From positions 1 to 35,796 of the forward strand of contig DATLTB010000019.1 of assembly GCA_035533815.1 (NCBI GenBank): 35,796 nt of DNA. Reading direction: 5' to 3'. Both the position numbers and the translations under genes were made by a program. The notes beneath the pieces were generated by a model. It saw nothing but the letters and a program-made list of their open reading frames with translations. It made no database searches and was not told where the DNA came from. Shown in pieces: positions 26,195 through 35,350 of the stretch. Position 1 is the stretch's first letter, and each line of letters begins with the position of its first letter. The DNA is from JANWKA01 sp035533815. GTDB taxonomy: Bacteria; Bacteroidota; Bacteroidia; Chitinophagales; Chitinophagaceae.

Positions 26195-26202
26195 TATTTT
26201 TG
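26195..26202 (+). promoter_or_regulatory. Candidate -7 box for the dihydroorotase-like gene
   Basis: TATTTTTG fits TAnnTTTG and lies 36 bases upstream of the ATG at 26239 in the intergenic region that divides it from the divergent NTF2-like gene. No -33 TTG at the correct distance is visible, so the call is tentative. Confidence 0.35.
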
Positions 26203-26238
26203 CCCTGTTCCATCTAAAATCAACGTTTTCACCCCTGC

Positions 26239-27501
26239 ATGCAACTATTGATCAGGAAAGTTAGGATACTTGCCCCCGGGAGTCCATTCCAGGGTAAAAT
26301 CCGGGATATCCTGATCATGGATGGGATCATTAAACAGATTGGAGAAGCCATTTCGGATCAGGGTGCTCAGGTGATTGAAGCAAAAGGTCTTTATGTTTCT
26401 CCCGGCTGGATGGATGTCTTTGCCCAATTCTGTGACCCGGGATATGAATACCGGGAAGATTTAACATCGGGCAGCGCTGCCGCGGCTGCTGGCGGTTATA
26501 CGGCAGTCATGGTTATCCCGGATACTTTGCCCTGCCTGCAGTCCAGGTCTGAAATTGAATACATCCGCAAAAAAGCCTCCGGCCAACTGGTGGACATCAT
26601 CCCGATCGGAGCCGTCAGCCGGGACCTGCAGGGCAAGGCCCTGGCAGAAATGTATGATATGCACCAGTCCGGAGCCCTGGCCTTTTCCAATGGGCTGAAT
26701 CCGATTCAGCCATCCGGCTTCCTGGTCAAAGCCCTGCAATATATCCGGGCATTCGATGGGGTAATCATCCAGATTCCGGAAGACCGCAGCATCAGTTTGA
26801 ATGGATTAATGAATGAAGGAATTTCCTCCACCCGGCTGGGTATGCCAGGAAAAGCGGCCATTGCAGAAGAACTCATGGTCCGCCGGGACCTTGAACTGGC
26901 CAGATATGCAGGATCCCGGATTCATTTTACCGGAATTTCCACTTCCGGTTCGGTGGACCTGATCCGGGAAGCGAAACGGCAGGGTATCCGGGTAACGGCT
27001 TCGGTCACTCCTTACCACCTCTTGCTGACTGATAACCTGCTGGAAAATTATGATGCTCACCTGAAAGTTACCCCCCCCCTGCGCAGCCTGGAAGATACAA
27101 TGGCCCTGAGGAAGGCCCTGCAGGAAGGGGTGCTGGACTGCATTGCCACCCATCACCTGCCCCAGGACAAGGACAGCAAGGCGGTTGAATTTGAATATGC
27201 CGGGGAAGGAATGATCGGCCTGGAAACCAGTTTTGGCATACTCAACCAGGTATTGGATCAAATGCCCCTGGAAGAGCGGGTAGCCCTCCTGTCGGTTCAT
27301 CCCCGGCAGGTATTTGGATTGCCGGTTCCTCAGATTGCCGAGAATGAGCCGGCCAATCTGACTATTTTTAATCCGGACACATCCTGGATATTTCAAAAAG
27401 AAGATATTCACTCCCGGTCTTCGAATACCCCATTTATCGGTCATTCCATGACCGGAAAAGTAAAGGCGGTAGTGAATCACGGTCAATGCCTGATTTTTTA
27501 A
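26239..27501 (+). CDS. Dihydroorotase-like amidohydrolase, catalytic residues lost
   Basis: The 420-residue protein aligns along its length with class I dihydroorotase (PyrC), which forms dihydroorotate in pyrimidine synthesis: WMDVFAQFCDPGYEYRED, AAAAAGGYTAVMVIPDT, GMPGKAAIAEELMVRRD, ASVTPYHLLLTD, KVTPPLRSLED and CIATHHLPQDKD all sit where the enzyme motifs do. But the metal and catalytic residues are changed: HxH is F61-A62-Q63; the zinc His in HxCH becomes G232 (HFTG); TPHH becomes TPYH (Y259); and the catalytic Asp of ATDH becomes H305. A true enzyme cannot bind its zinc pair this way. It may be a regulatory or structural partner of aspartate transcarbamoylase, as the inactive PyrC' of Pseudomonas is, or of a second active PyrC. 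A DUF4199 gene follows after 16 bases. Confidence 0.88.
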   Translation: MQLLIRKVRILAPGSPFQGKIRDILIMDGIIKQIGEAISDQGAQVIEAKGLYVSPGWMDVFAQFCDPGYEYREDLTSGSAAAAAGGYTAVMVIPDTLPCLQSRSEIEYIRKKASGQLVDIIPIGAVSRDLQGKALAEMYDMHQSGALAFSNGLNPIQPSGFLVKALQYIRAFDGVIIQIPEDRSISLNGLMNEGISSTRLGMPGKAAIAEELMVRRDLELARYAGSRIHFTGISTSGSVDLIREAKRQGIRVTASVTPYHLLLTDNLLENYDAHLKVTPPLRSLEDTMALRKALQEGVLDCIATHHLPQDKDSKAVEFEYAGEGMIGLETSFGILNQVLDQMPLEERVALLSVHPRQVFGLPVPQIAENEPANLTIFNPDTSWIFQKEDIHSRSSNTPFIGHSMTGKVKAVVNHGQCLIF

Positions 27502-27517
27502 TCCTAAAACATGCACC

Positions 27518-28063
27518 ATGGAAAATATGTCAAGTCCTCCGGAGGCTACTCCGGAACAGCCTCCAAAAACGCATCTCTCCTTCGGATTAATCACCGGTAT
27601 GGTGCAGATCGCCATTTTTACCTTGTATTATGTATTTAACCTGCTAACCCATCAGGTGCTGGAATGGATTCCCACCCTGATCTTTGTAGCCCTGATTATT
27701 TTTTCAGTAGCCAGCCATGCTAAAGCCATGCAGGGTAATGCCCGTTTCGGAGATCTTTTTGTTGTGGGGTTCCGGACCACGGCAATTTCCACACTCATCT
27801 ATATCCTGTTCCTGGCCATATTCATTGCCCTGGTGCCGGCTTATAAAGAAGCTATCATGGAGATGAGCCGCCAGCGGATGGAGGCACAGGGTTCAAGCCT
27901 AACTTCAGATCAAATCAACACCGCCTTACAGATGGTTAGTCGGTTTTTTGTCATCTCCGTAATTGGATTTGGTGCTATTGGGAATGTGGTGGTAGGCGCA
28001 ATCAGCTCCCTGATCGGGGCTGCTATTTCCAAGAAGAAAACAGGATCGGAACCTATGGTATAG
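27518..28063 (+). CDS. DUF4199 membrane protein
   Basis: A 181-residue inner-membrane protein of the Bacteroidota family DUF4199, function unknown. After a Pro/Glu-rich N-terminus (ATPEQPPKTH) come four hydrophobic segments: LITGMVQIAIFTLYYVFNLL, WIPTLIFVALIIFSVASHA, TTAISTLIYILFLAIFIALV and FFVISVIGFGAIGNVVVGAI. The segment NARFGDLFVVGFRTTAI is the family signature, and the helical stretch MSRQRMEAQGSSLTSDQI lies between the last two helices. The gene starts 16 bases after the dihydroorotase-like gene and ends 72 bases before the stop of the convergent cyclase gene. In other Bacteroidota DUF4199 genes often lie near glycosyltransferases or pyrC-like genes, so the pairing here is not unusual. 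Confidence 0.85.
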   Translation: MENMSSPPEATPEQPPKTHLSFGLITGMVQIAIFTLYYVFNLLTHQVLEWIPTLIFVALIIFSVASHAKAMQGNARFGDLFVVGFRTTAISTLIYILFLAIFIALVPAYKEAIMEMSRQRMEAQGSSLTSDQINTALQMVSRFFVISVIGFGAIGNVVVGAISSLIGAAISKKKTGSEPMV

Positions 28064-28135
28064 TTAGTTTCTTAGGAACCTGGAAAATCAATCATCGTTG
28101 TATTCCTGCAATTGGGCCAGGGGTGATGGAAACGA

Positions 28136-29815
28136 TCATTTTTCTTCCATTGCCACGATCCCGGTCACCTGTTCCGGCATTCCGGATCCCATGACCCGGT
28201 AGATATATTCATAGAAAAAGCGGGCTACCTGGTCACCGGGATCTTGTTCCAGGACCTCCCGGAAGGCATCTCTTGACTCTGGATAGGATTTACCTGTATA
28301 CAGGGTTATAGCCTGCTGGAATAGCGGGAGGGTCCGGACCTTGGCGGGAAGCCGGGACGCCTCATTGCAATCGAAGCATTCATAGATTGTGATGGACTTT
28401 AGTTTGCCTTTCAGTTGAACCTGGCCAAGATTCCTTAGATGGAAGACCTCCGGGTTCGGTATTTGATTCAGGCTGGCCTCGCTGAGCAATATATCTGTAT
28501 GATAATGTTTGGTCAGGCTTTCGACTCGGGAGGCCGTATTGACGGTATCAGAGATCGTACAGGCGTCCAGCCGCTCCAAGTCGCCCGTGATCCCCATGAT
28601 CAGGGGACCAGTATGCATACCGATGCCAATCCGGACTGGCACCAGTTCTTTATCAGACCTGACCAGGTTGAATTCCTTTACCTCCTGCTGTATGGCAATG
28701 GCAGCCTGCAATGCATCGCCGGCATCCCCGGGAAATATGGCCATGATAGAATCCCCAAGATACTGGTTGATGAAGCCGTTATGCCTCCGGATCACCGGTC
28801 CCAGGTGTTCATTCAGGGAGCAGATGAATCCAAAAGTCGCTTCCGGGGTCATCGATTCGGACAGCCGGGTATAATCCCGGATATCGGTGAACAGCACGGT
28901 CACCTGCCTTTCAGCCTGGTCTCCTAATTTCACATCCGTGATCGCCTTATGGCCCAGGGAACGGATGAACGGACCCGGTACGAACTTGGCAGTGATTTCC
29001 AGGACCTGCCGCATAGCTTCCTCGCTTGCCCGGCTTTCCCGGATATTCTTTTCAAAGAGCAGGGAACTCTCAATAGCCGAAGCGGATTGCAGGGAGATGG
29101 TGGTCAGCAATTTCAGGGAGGCAGCAGTGAACTGATCAGCTATCCCGCTCCCCAGGATGAAGGCTCCCATAATGCGGTGCTTCACCTTGAGTGCGGCATA
29201 CATCAGGGTACTCACCTTTTCGGGGATGATTCCGTGTTCCTTCAGCGCGGACAGCCCACCGAGGATATCGGATTGACCATTCAGGATGATGCCCAGCAGC
29301 AGGTGGAATTCCTGGTTGATCCGGGATTCTTCAAAAAAGGAGGTGTCGGTGCTGGCCTCCACCGTTAATCCCCTGGAGGATTCATCCCAAAACAGGATCG
29401 CCCCGTAATCGGAGGGGATCACATGGCCCGCTTCTTCCAGGGCAATCCGGGAAATCTCCCTGGGGTCAATCGTTTGGGCAATCTTTTCGGAAAAATTGAA
29501 GATGAGGTTGATCTCCCTGTACAGGTTCAGGACCTCCCGGCCCATTTTGATCCGCCCTGACTCCTGCCCCAATTGCTGGGCTAACAGGCTGGCAAAGAAA
29601 GGGGCGTTTTCATCGCCACTGACCCAGCCTGCGATCTGGCCGTCGGCCAGTACCGGAATACGGAAGTCCGCTGCCAGCTCCCCATGGGTCCATAACAGGT
29701 TTCCTCCCTCCTCCTCTACCCGGACCCGGGCATTCAATCCGATAGCCAGGGAATCAATGAGCTGGATAAGCTCTTTCTGTTTGCGGAGGACCTGTTTAAG
29801 GCTGACCTTGTCCAT
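28136..29815 (-). CDS. GAF-containing class III adenylate/guanylate cyclase
   Basis: Produces a cyclic nucleotide, most likely in response to the upstream kinase. Order: an N-terminal sensor-like region (1-105), a GAF domain (about 110-260, IDPREISRIALEEAGHVIPS), then the class III catalytic domain (about 300-485) and a short helical C-terminus. Metal ligands are D311 (VLFTDIRDYT) and D355 (YLGDSIMAIF); the transition-state pair is N426 and R430 (DTVNTASRVE). At the two purine-specificity positions, where adenylyl cyclases have Lys and Asp/Thr, this protein has Q351 and C419; guanylyl cyclases use Glu and Cys. So product identity (cAMP or cGMP) is open. No membrane helix is seen, indicating a cytoplasmic enzyme. 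It is 35 bases downstream of the response regulator and last in the three-gene unit. Confidence 0.9.
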   Translation of the reverse strand: MDKVSLKQVLRKQKELIQLIDSLAIGLNARVRVEEEGGNLLWTHGELAADFRIPVLADGQIAGWVSGDENAPFFASLLAQQLGQESGRIKMGREVLNLYREINLIFNFSEKIAQTIDPREISRIALEEAGHVIPSDYGAILFWDESSRGLTVEASTDTSFFEESRINQEFHLLLGIILNGQSDILGGLSALKEHGIIPEKVSTLMYAALKVKHRIMGAFILGSGIADQFTAASLKLLTTISLQSASAIESSLLFEKNIRESRASEEAMRQVLEITAKFVPGPFIRSLGHKAITDVKLGDQAERQVTVLFTDIRDYTRLSESMTPEATFGFICSLNEHLGPVIRRHNGFINQYLGDSIMAIFPGDAGDALQAAIAIQQEVKEFNLVRSDKELVPVRIGIGMHTGPLIMGITGDLERLDACTISDTVNTASRVESLTKHYHTDILLSEASLNQIPNPEVFHLRNLGQVQLKGKLKSITIYECFDCNEASRLPAKVRTLPLFQQAITLYTGKSYPESRDAFREVLEQDPGDQVARFFYEYIYRVMGSGMPEQVTGIVAMEEK

Positions 29816-29850
29816 CAGACATTCCTGCTTGTAGGTAAAATCATGGCCTG

Positions 29851-30228
29851 TTATAATCCCAGGACCTCCCTGGCCTTGGCCAGGATCACTTCGGGGTCGA
29901 AAGGCTTGGTCATATATAGGTCAGCCCCAACCTCCTGACCTTTTTTGCGGTCCAATTCCTGACCCTTGGCCGTCAGCAGGACGATGAACACTTCATCCAG
30001 TCCCCATTCCCGCTTCACCTGGCGGCAGACTTCCATCCCGTTCATCCGGGGCATCATGACATCCAGGAAGACCAGCCGGGGTTTTTCTGCTTGTATGATC
30101 TCCAGGGCCTCCTCTCCGTTCTGGGCGGAAAAGAAAGCCACCCCTTCATCTTCCAGGTCCTCCAGGGTTTGTTCCAGGAGCATCCGGATATGGGCCTCGT
30201 CGTCTACGATCAGAATTTTTTGTTCCAT
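29851..30228 (-). CDS. Single-domain CheY-like response regulator
   Basis: A 125-residue stand-alone receiver domain with the full phosphorylation site: acidic pair in ILIVDDEAHIR (residues 9-11), phospho-acceptor D56 (FLDVMMPRMNG), the switch Thr in LLTAKG and the conserved Lys in YMTKPFDP. It has no output domain, so it must act by protein contact, most probably on the cyclase encoded next to it or as a phosphate shuttle for the kinase. The start at 30228 is 31 bases after the hybrid kinase stop, and the cyclase gene follows after 35 bases, giving one short operon. The protein is standard; only the context makes it notable. Confidence 0.95.
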   Translation of the reverse strand: MEQKILIVDDEAHIRMLLEQTLEDLEDEGVAFFSAQNGEEALEIIQAEKPRLVFLDVMMPRMNGMEVCRQVKREWGLDEVFIVLLTAKGQELDRKKGQEVGADLYMTKPFDPEVILAKAREVLGL

Positions 30229-30259
30229 GCAAACAGGGGGTTATGAATCAATACAACAC

Positions 30260-33200
30260 TTATTGGTAAATCAAAAAAAGCACTTTTTCCATCCCTTTTT
30301 CAAATCTCAGGGTCTTTACCATTTCATTTTTTCCCGAAATGACCGAGTTCAGGATGATGATATCAGGCTGCATCTCCCGGGCCTTTTCCAGCAGGCTGTT
30401 GCCGTCCGATTCCTGGACCTGATAGCCCTTGGCCACCAGGACCTCGGTCAGGGACCGGACCGCAGCTGTATCCTCGTCCACGATCATGACCTTCCTCCGG
30501 GATTGCCCCTGCTCGAGCAAACTATTGATCTCGGCGAATAGTTCGACCGTATTGAAAGGCTTGGTCAGGTAGCGATCCACCCCGATGCGGTATCCCCTGG
30601 ATTTATCCTGCACAATGGACAGGATGACGATGGGAATATTCATCGTCTGTGGGTCATTTTTCAGGATCGCAGCCAAGTCGAATCCATTCATCTCCGGCAT
30701 CATTACGTCCAGCAGGATCAGGTCGGGCCGGTTATTCCGGATGCTTTCCAGCGCCTTTTTCCCGTTTTCCGCCTCCTGGATCTGGTAACCCGCATCCTCC
30801 AGTTCCTGTTTCAGCAGGGAGCGGATGGCCTCATCATCGTCCACGATGAGGATATGGGCATTGCGGGAAACGGAACCTTCCTGGGGCAGGGTAATCTGTT
30901 CCTTCAATTGCTTCACCAGGTCATTGAAGGCCATGGGCATACTTTTCCCCCCGGCGCTGGTGGGGGCCAGCGGTATGGAAAAGGAAAAAATGCTTCCTTT
31001 GCCAACCTCACTTTCCACCCAGATCCGGCCACCGTGATGTTCAATGATCTCTTTACAAATAGGTAAACCCAGTCCGGTCCCCTTCGGTTTGTCTGTCAGG
31101 GTATCTCCACCTACCTGCTTGAACTGTTCGAAGACGGCTTCATAATCCTTAGGGGCGATGCCAATTCCGGTATCAATGATCCGGACCAGGATGGCATCTT
31201 CCTCATTGGTTACCCGACAGGTCACCGATCCTTGTTGGGTGAACTTGATCGCATTGGACAGTAGATTAATCACTACCTGGATCAGCTTATCGGGATCCCC
31301 GAGGATCTCGGGGACAGGCCCCTTGATCTCGCGGATCAGTTGTACCGATTTCTGGTCAAACAGGGAAGTGGTGGCCGCGATGGCACGATCGGCCACTTCG
31401 GGCATGGACACCAATTGGGAGTTCCATTCCATCTTGCCGGCTTCGATCTTAGCCAGGTCGAGCACATCATTGATCAGGTGGGTCAGCCGTTCTCCTTCTG
31501 AAATGACCACTTTCAGGTTTTCGGTGATCTGGTCGACGGCTTTTTGGGTCTTGGGATCGCTGGCATCGATGTGCGGGAATATCCGGTCTTCCATTCGCTT
31601 CTGGATGATCTTGGCGAATCCCAGCACGGAGGTCAATGGAGTCCTGAGTTCATGGCTGACCGTTGAGAGAAAGGCGCTTTTGGCTTCATTGGCCCTTTCG
31701 GCTGCTTTTCCGGCTGCTTCCGCTTCCAGTTTTGCCTGCTGCAGGTCCCGGAATAACTGGGCATTGCGGATCGCTACTCCGACGGCAGAGGCGATGATGC
31801 CCAGCAGCCGCTGGTCATCCTCATCGAAGTGGTTTTCATTTTCAGTGCTCTGGACGCTGATGACTCCGATGATCTCCGCCCCTACCGGTATGGGAACCCC
31901 CAGGTAGGAGGCTGCCGGAAGTCCCACAGAACGGATGCCCAGTTCTTCCTTTCGCAGGTCCATGTCCTTATTGATCAGCAAGGGTTCCCCCGAAATAAGG
32001 ATCTTTGAGGTCAGTCCTTCCCCGATCTTGCGGGAAGGCATATTTTCCCCGTACTGATAGGCGAAATCAATGACCTGGGTCTTTTTGTTCAGGAGGGCCA
32101 GGTACACAATATTGGCCCTGAACAATTCCCGGATATGATCTCCAACCAACCGGATCAGGTCTTGCGGATCCAGCAGGGAGGACATGGTCCGGCTGATTTG
32201 GTTTACGGTTCCCAGTTCAGTAGCCCGTTGTTTGGCTTCGGCCAGCAGTCGCCTGGTCTCCTCGAACAGGCGGGCATTTTCCAGGGCGATGCTCATGCAG
32301 CTGGCCAGGGTCTCCAGCAAGCCCAGGTCGGATGCCCCGAACAGGTTCTCCCGTCGGGTATCCTGCAACCCAAGGTAACCAGCCAGTTTCTTATCCAGGA
32401 ACCAGGGTACATAAAGGCCCGATTGGATGGGGTTATTTCCGGCAATGGATTGTCCCGAAAACCATTTTTGCCCATCCTCAGAATTCCGGATCAGGATATA
32501 TTGTCCGGTATCGGCCAGGTGCCGGCCTAATTTATCAAGGGGTTTTGGTGCAGGGGATATCCGTTCCCCGTTTTCGAAACGGTAATGCACCATTTCCAGG
32601 CTATTTTCCGGGTCCAGGGTGGAGATTCCGATAGTGTCTGTTTTGAATAATTGCCGCAGGCGGTCCCCGATCAAATCAAATATGGCCTGTATTTCCAGGT
32701 TGCCCGCCAGGGCTTCCTGCACCTTATTGATCAGGGCTAGTTCTTCCAACCGTTCACTCAATTCCGAAGTTCGTTTCCGGATGGTCAGTTCAAGTTCCCG
32801 GTGCTCGGTCTCCAGTTTACGGGTACGCCATTTGATCAATAGGAATACCGCAGCCAGGATGAGCAAACTATAGCTCAGATATGCCCACCAGCTGCGGTAC
32901 CAGGGAGGCAGGACCGAAAAGGAAAAGGAAGCTGTTTTTCCGGTCTGGTGATAGAGGTTTCGGGCACGCACCCGAAAAACATAACTACCGATCGGCAGGT
33001 TGGTATATTCCTTATAGGTATTGCTGCCCCAGGCACTCCATCCGGTATCAAATCCTTGCATCCAGGTCTGGTACTGGGTCTTATTTTCCTGAATGAAATA
33101 GGGTGCTGCAAATTCGAACCGAACTGAATTATCCCGAAAGGAAATTTCCGCAGGGCCTGCCGGACCGCCAGTATCCGGATTGAGCAGGTGCCCACCAGCC

Positions 33201-35260
33201 AGCGCTTTCCGGATCAGGGTATTAAAGGGAGGCTCTTTTCTTTTCCCGATATTCGGATCGTAGCGGATCAGTCCGTCGATTGTGGAAGCCCATATGATCC
33301 CGTCCTGGTCCGGAAAGACATTGGTCAGTAACTGATCCGCCAACGGGAGCAGGGTGGTGGAATCCAGTTTATACGTTCCATTTCCCTGAGGATAAGCAAT
33401 GATATAATTACTGTTTAGGCTCATCCAAACCCGTCCCAGGGAGTCCGTCACCACCCTTAATCCAAAATGAGGATTTTTCCCGAAGCTGGTATCTGAAACA
33501 AAGAGGTTCCGGGCTGCATCGAAATGATACAGGGAGGAATCCCCGATGAAATATACCTGATCCCGGATATGGAAGAGCCTACCATTAAAATCGGCCAGGT
33601 TCCCGGTCTTCCCATCCGGTGCTTCGAGTTCCGGCCGTCCCTGGCTATAAACAGTTATGGAGGATGCGTCCAGAAGAGATTTACCGTTGGCACCTGATTT
33701 CAGGACAATTTGATAAACAGTTCCGTTGAGGGTGCCGGCCCAGATCCGCCCCTGTCCGTCTTCGGCAAGGGCCACTATCCCTTCCTTGATCCGGGGGAAA
33801 TATCCCAGGTACTTCCATCCGGAGGCAATGGACGAATCCCGGACAAAGGCGGTCAGACCAAAGGTAGTCCCAGCCAAAAGCAGGTGCTGATTCTTTCCGG
33901 GGATCAGCAGGACGGCCAGGTCCAGGTCACTTTGGGTGGAAGGCCGCACCAACAGAGAAGCATTCCCTTTGACCACGTAAAGACCGCTGGTGGGGATCAG
34001 CAGGGTATTGCCATCCCGAAGCAATTGGAAGACCTGATAATTATCTACCGATCGGTCCTCGTGGAATTGCGCATCCGTAGAATCGAATCTGAATATCCCG
34101 CTGTTGGTCCCTACATACAGGGTTCCGTTCCCCGAACGTCCGACTGACATTGGGGTAGATGTGATCCCCGAACTCGGACCGAAACGGGTGAAGCGGGAAT
34201 TGATATCTACTTTGGATATTCCCTTATCCTGTCCCAGCCAGAGGTTGCCACTTAGATCGCCATAAAGGCCCAGGACTGCATTGCTTGGCAAACCGGTATT
34301 CAAATCGATTTGCTGTAACCATTTTCCCCGGGGGTCAATAATGAACACCCCGGCATTGAAGGTCGCCAGTATGTAATTTCCATCCTGATACAGTCCTTTA
34401 TAGATGCCCCCGCTCAATTGTAACTGCCGGTCAGCGCTGGTATGGAAGGGGAGAAAATGCCTGCCGTCGAAAAGGAAAATGCCGTGAGTGAAAGTGGCAA
34501 TCAGGTAAACCTTGCCTGGCATGGTGGATCCTGGCATGGGCCCGGGATAGGGCAGCATCACCTGCATCCGGTCCTGTCCGAGGAACTGGCTGCCGGGGAT
34601 CAGGACCAGGGAATCATGCACCATTTTAAACAGTCCCAACCCCTGTTCATGGACATACAGGATGCTATCCAGGTAAAAACTGTACATAAAATGGGTTCCA
34701 GGTTCCCAGGACCTGCAGGTCCAGGAATTCCGGTTGCCCGACCGGATCCGGGTCAGTCGGAAAAGCCGTTCCCGGGACTGGAAATACACGCTGTTGCCCG
34801 CAGTCTGAATGGACCAGACGTCCGAGAATTTACGTTTTCCCTCCGGAACTTCAGGCAGCAGGGATATGGCCACGGTTTGTCCCAGGCTATCCTGGCCCAG
34901 GTATCCGAAATCTCCGGAAGATCCAAAAAAGATTGTTCCATTCCTGTCCCGGCCAAAGCAGCGGACGATCGACAGGGAATGGTGCTGAGTTTCGGGAACC
35001 TGGCTCCAGTTCACCCCGTCATATTGCAGGATGCCGTTAGCAGAATTCCCGAAATACATGATACCGTTGGTTCCCTGAATGATACTCCAGATCTGGAAAT
35101 TCCCGTGGTAGGTCTGGGGGGAATAAATAGTGATAAAGGGAAAGCCATTCTCATTGCGGGCCTGGGCCCGGGCCGGTTCAGGGCTTAACCATACACAAAG
35201 CAATAATCCTCCCCAGAAGAGCAGGCTTTTTCCCGGTCTGGTATGAAGCGGGTGAAACAT
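30260..35260 (-). CDS. Giant hybrid histidine kinase: propeller, Y_Y_Y, two GAF, HisKA, two receivers
   Basis: A 1666-residue sensor kinase. A signal peptide (residues 1-33) precedes a periplasmic two-component-regulator propeller (about 45-700), a Y_Y_Y domain (about 715-785), one membrane helix (about 790-811), a coiled coil, then two cytoplasmic GAF domains (about 855-1000 and 1015-1165). The core follows: HisKA with H1203 (STVSHELRTPLTSV), HATPase with NLLSNAIKF, IDTGIGIA and GTGLGLPI, a first receiver with D1518 (ILLDVMMPEMNG) and KPF, and a second receiver beginning at about 1590. The second has N1638 where the phospho-Asp should be (IILNSVIS) and ends before the conserved Lys. No AraC output domain is present, unlike most Bacteroidota HTCS proteins; instead output appears to go to the adjacent response regulator and cyclase. 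The ATG at 35260 is supported by the signal peptide. Confidence 0.92.
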   Translation of the reverse strand: MFHPLHTRPGKSLLFWGGLLLCVWLSPEPARAQARNENGFPFITIYSPQTYHGNFQIWSIIQGTNGIMYFGNSANGILQYDGVNWSQVPETQHHSLSIVRCFGRDRNGTIFFGSSGDFGYLGQDSLGQTVAISLLPEVPEGKRKFSDVWSIQTAGNSVYFQSRERLFRLTRIRSGNRNSWTCRSWEPGTHFMYSFYLDSILYVHEQGLGLFKMVHDSLVLIPGSQFLGQDRMQVMLPYPGPMPGSTMPGKVYLIATFTHGIFLFDGRHFLPFHTSADRQLQLSGGIYKGLYQDGNYILATFNAGVFIIDPRGKWLQQIDLNTGLPSNAVLGLYGDLSGNLWLGQDKGISKVDINSRFTRFGPSSGITSTPMSVGRSGNGTLYVGTNSGIFRFDSTDAQFHEDRSVDNYQVFQLLRDGNTLLIPTSGLYVVKGNASLLVRPSTQSDLDLAVLLIPGKNQHLLLAGTTFGLTAFVRDSSIASGWKYLGYFPRIKEGIVALAEDGQGRIWAGTLNGTVYQIVLKSGANGKSLLDASSITVYSQGRPELEAPDGKTGNLADFNGRLFHIRDQVYFIGDSSLYHFDAARNLFVSDTSFGKNPHFGLRVVTDSLGRVWMSLNSNYIIAYPQGNGTYKLDSTTLLPLADQLLTNVFPDQDGIIWASTIDGLIRYDPNIGKRKEPPFNTLIRKALAGGHLLNPDTGGPAGPAEISFRDNSVRFEFAAPYFIQENKTQYQTWMQGFDTGWSAWGSNTYKEYTNLPIGSYVFRVRARNLYHQTGKTASFSFSVLPPWYRSWWAYLSYSLLILAAVFLLIKWRTRKLETEHRELELTIRKRTSELSERLEELALINKVQEALAGNLEIQAIFDLIGDRLRQLFKTDTIGISTLDPENSLEMVHYRFENGERISPAPKPLDKLGRHLADTGQYILIRNSEDGQKWFSGQSIAGNNPIQSGLYVPWFLDKKLAGYLGLQDTRRENLFGASDLGLLETLASCMSIALENARLFEETRRLLAEAKQRATELGTVNQISRTMSSLLDPQDLIRLVGDHIRELFRANIVYLALLNKKTQVIDFAYQYGENMPSRKIGEGLTSKILISGEPLLINKDMDLRKEELGIRSVGLPAASYLGVPIPVGAEIIGVISVQSTENENHFDEDDQRLLGIIASAVGVAIRNAQLFRDLQQAKLEAEAAGKAAERANEAKSAFLSTVSHELRTPLTSVLGFAKIIQKRMEDRIFPHIDASDPKTQKAVDQITENLKVVISEGERLTHLINDVLDLAKIEAGKMEWNSQLVSMPEVADRAIAATTSLFDQKSVQLIREIKGPVPEILGDPDKLIQVVINLLSNAIKFTQQGSVTCRVTNEEDAILVRIIDTGIGIAPKDYEAVFEQFKQVGGDTLTDKPKGTGLGLPICKEIIEHHGGRIWVESEVGKGSIFSFSIPLAPTSAGGKSMPMAFNDLVKQLKEQITLPQEGSVSRNAHILIVDDDEAIRSLLKQELEDAGYQIQEAENGKKALESIRNNRPDLILLDVMMPEMNGFDLAAILKNDPQTMNIPIVILSIVQDKSRGYRIGVDRYLTKPFNTVELFAEINSLLEQGQSRRKVMIVDEDTAAVRSLTEVLVAKGYQVQESDGNSLLEKAREMQPDIIILNSVISGKNEMVKTLRFEKGMEKVLFLIYQ

Positions 35261-35350
35261 GGAACAGAAATTGGATTTATGGCTTTCCGAAATAAGGTAT
35301 GAGCGTTATTCCTTCGGGTGCTGGTTTTTTAGGCTAAATATAGCAACCCG

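Noticed and set aside
26806..27615. Minus-strand open frame of 269 codons opposite the dihydroorotase-like gene
   Set aside because: The opposite strand encodes a clear protein family member; the antisense translation is a low-complexity shadow and runs past the gene end.
31158..31907. Plus-strand open frame of 249 codons opposite the kinase core
   Set aside because: Antisense to conserved GAF/HisKA/HATPase sequence; rich in Ser, Arg and Met with no domain.
34442..35188. Plus-strand open frame of 248 codons opposite the kinase propeller
   Set aside because: Antisense to the signal peptide and propeller of the kinase, and no family resemblance.
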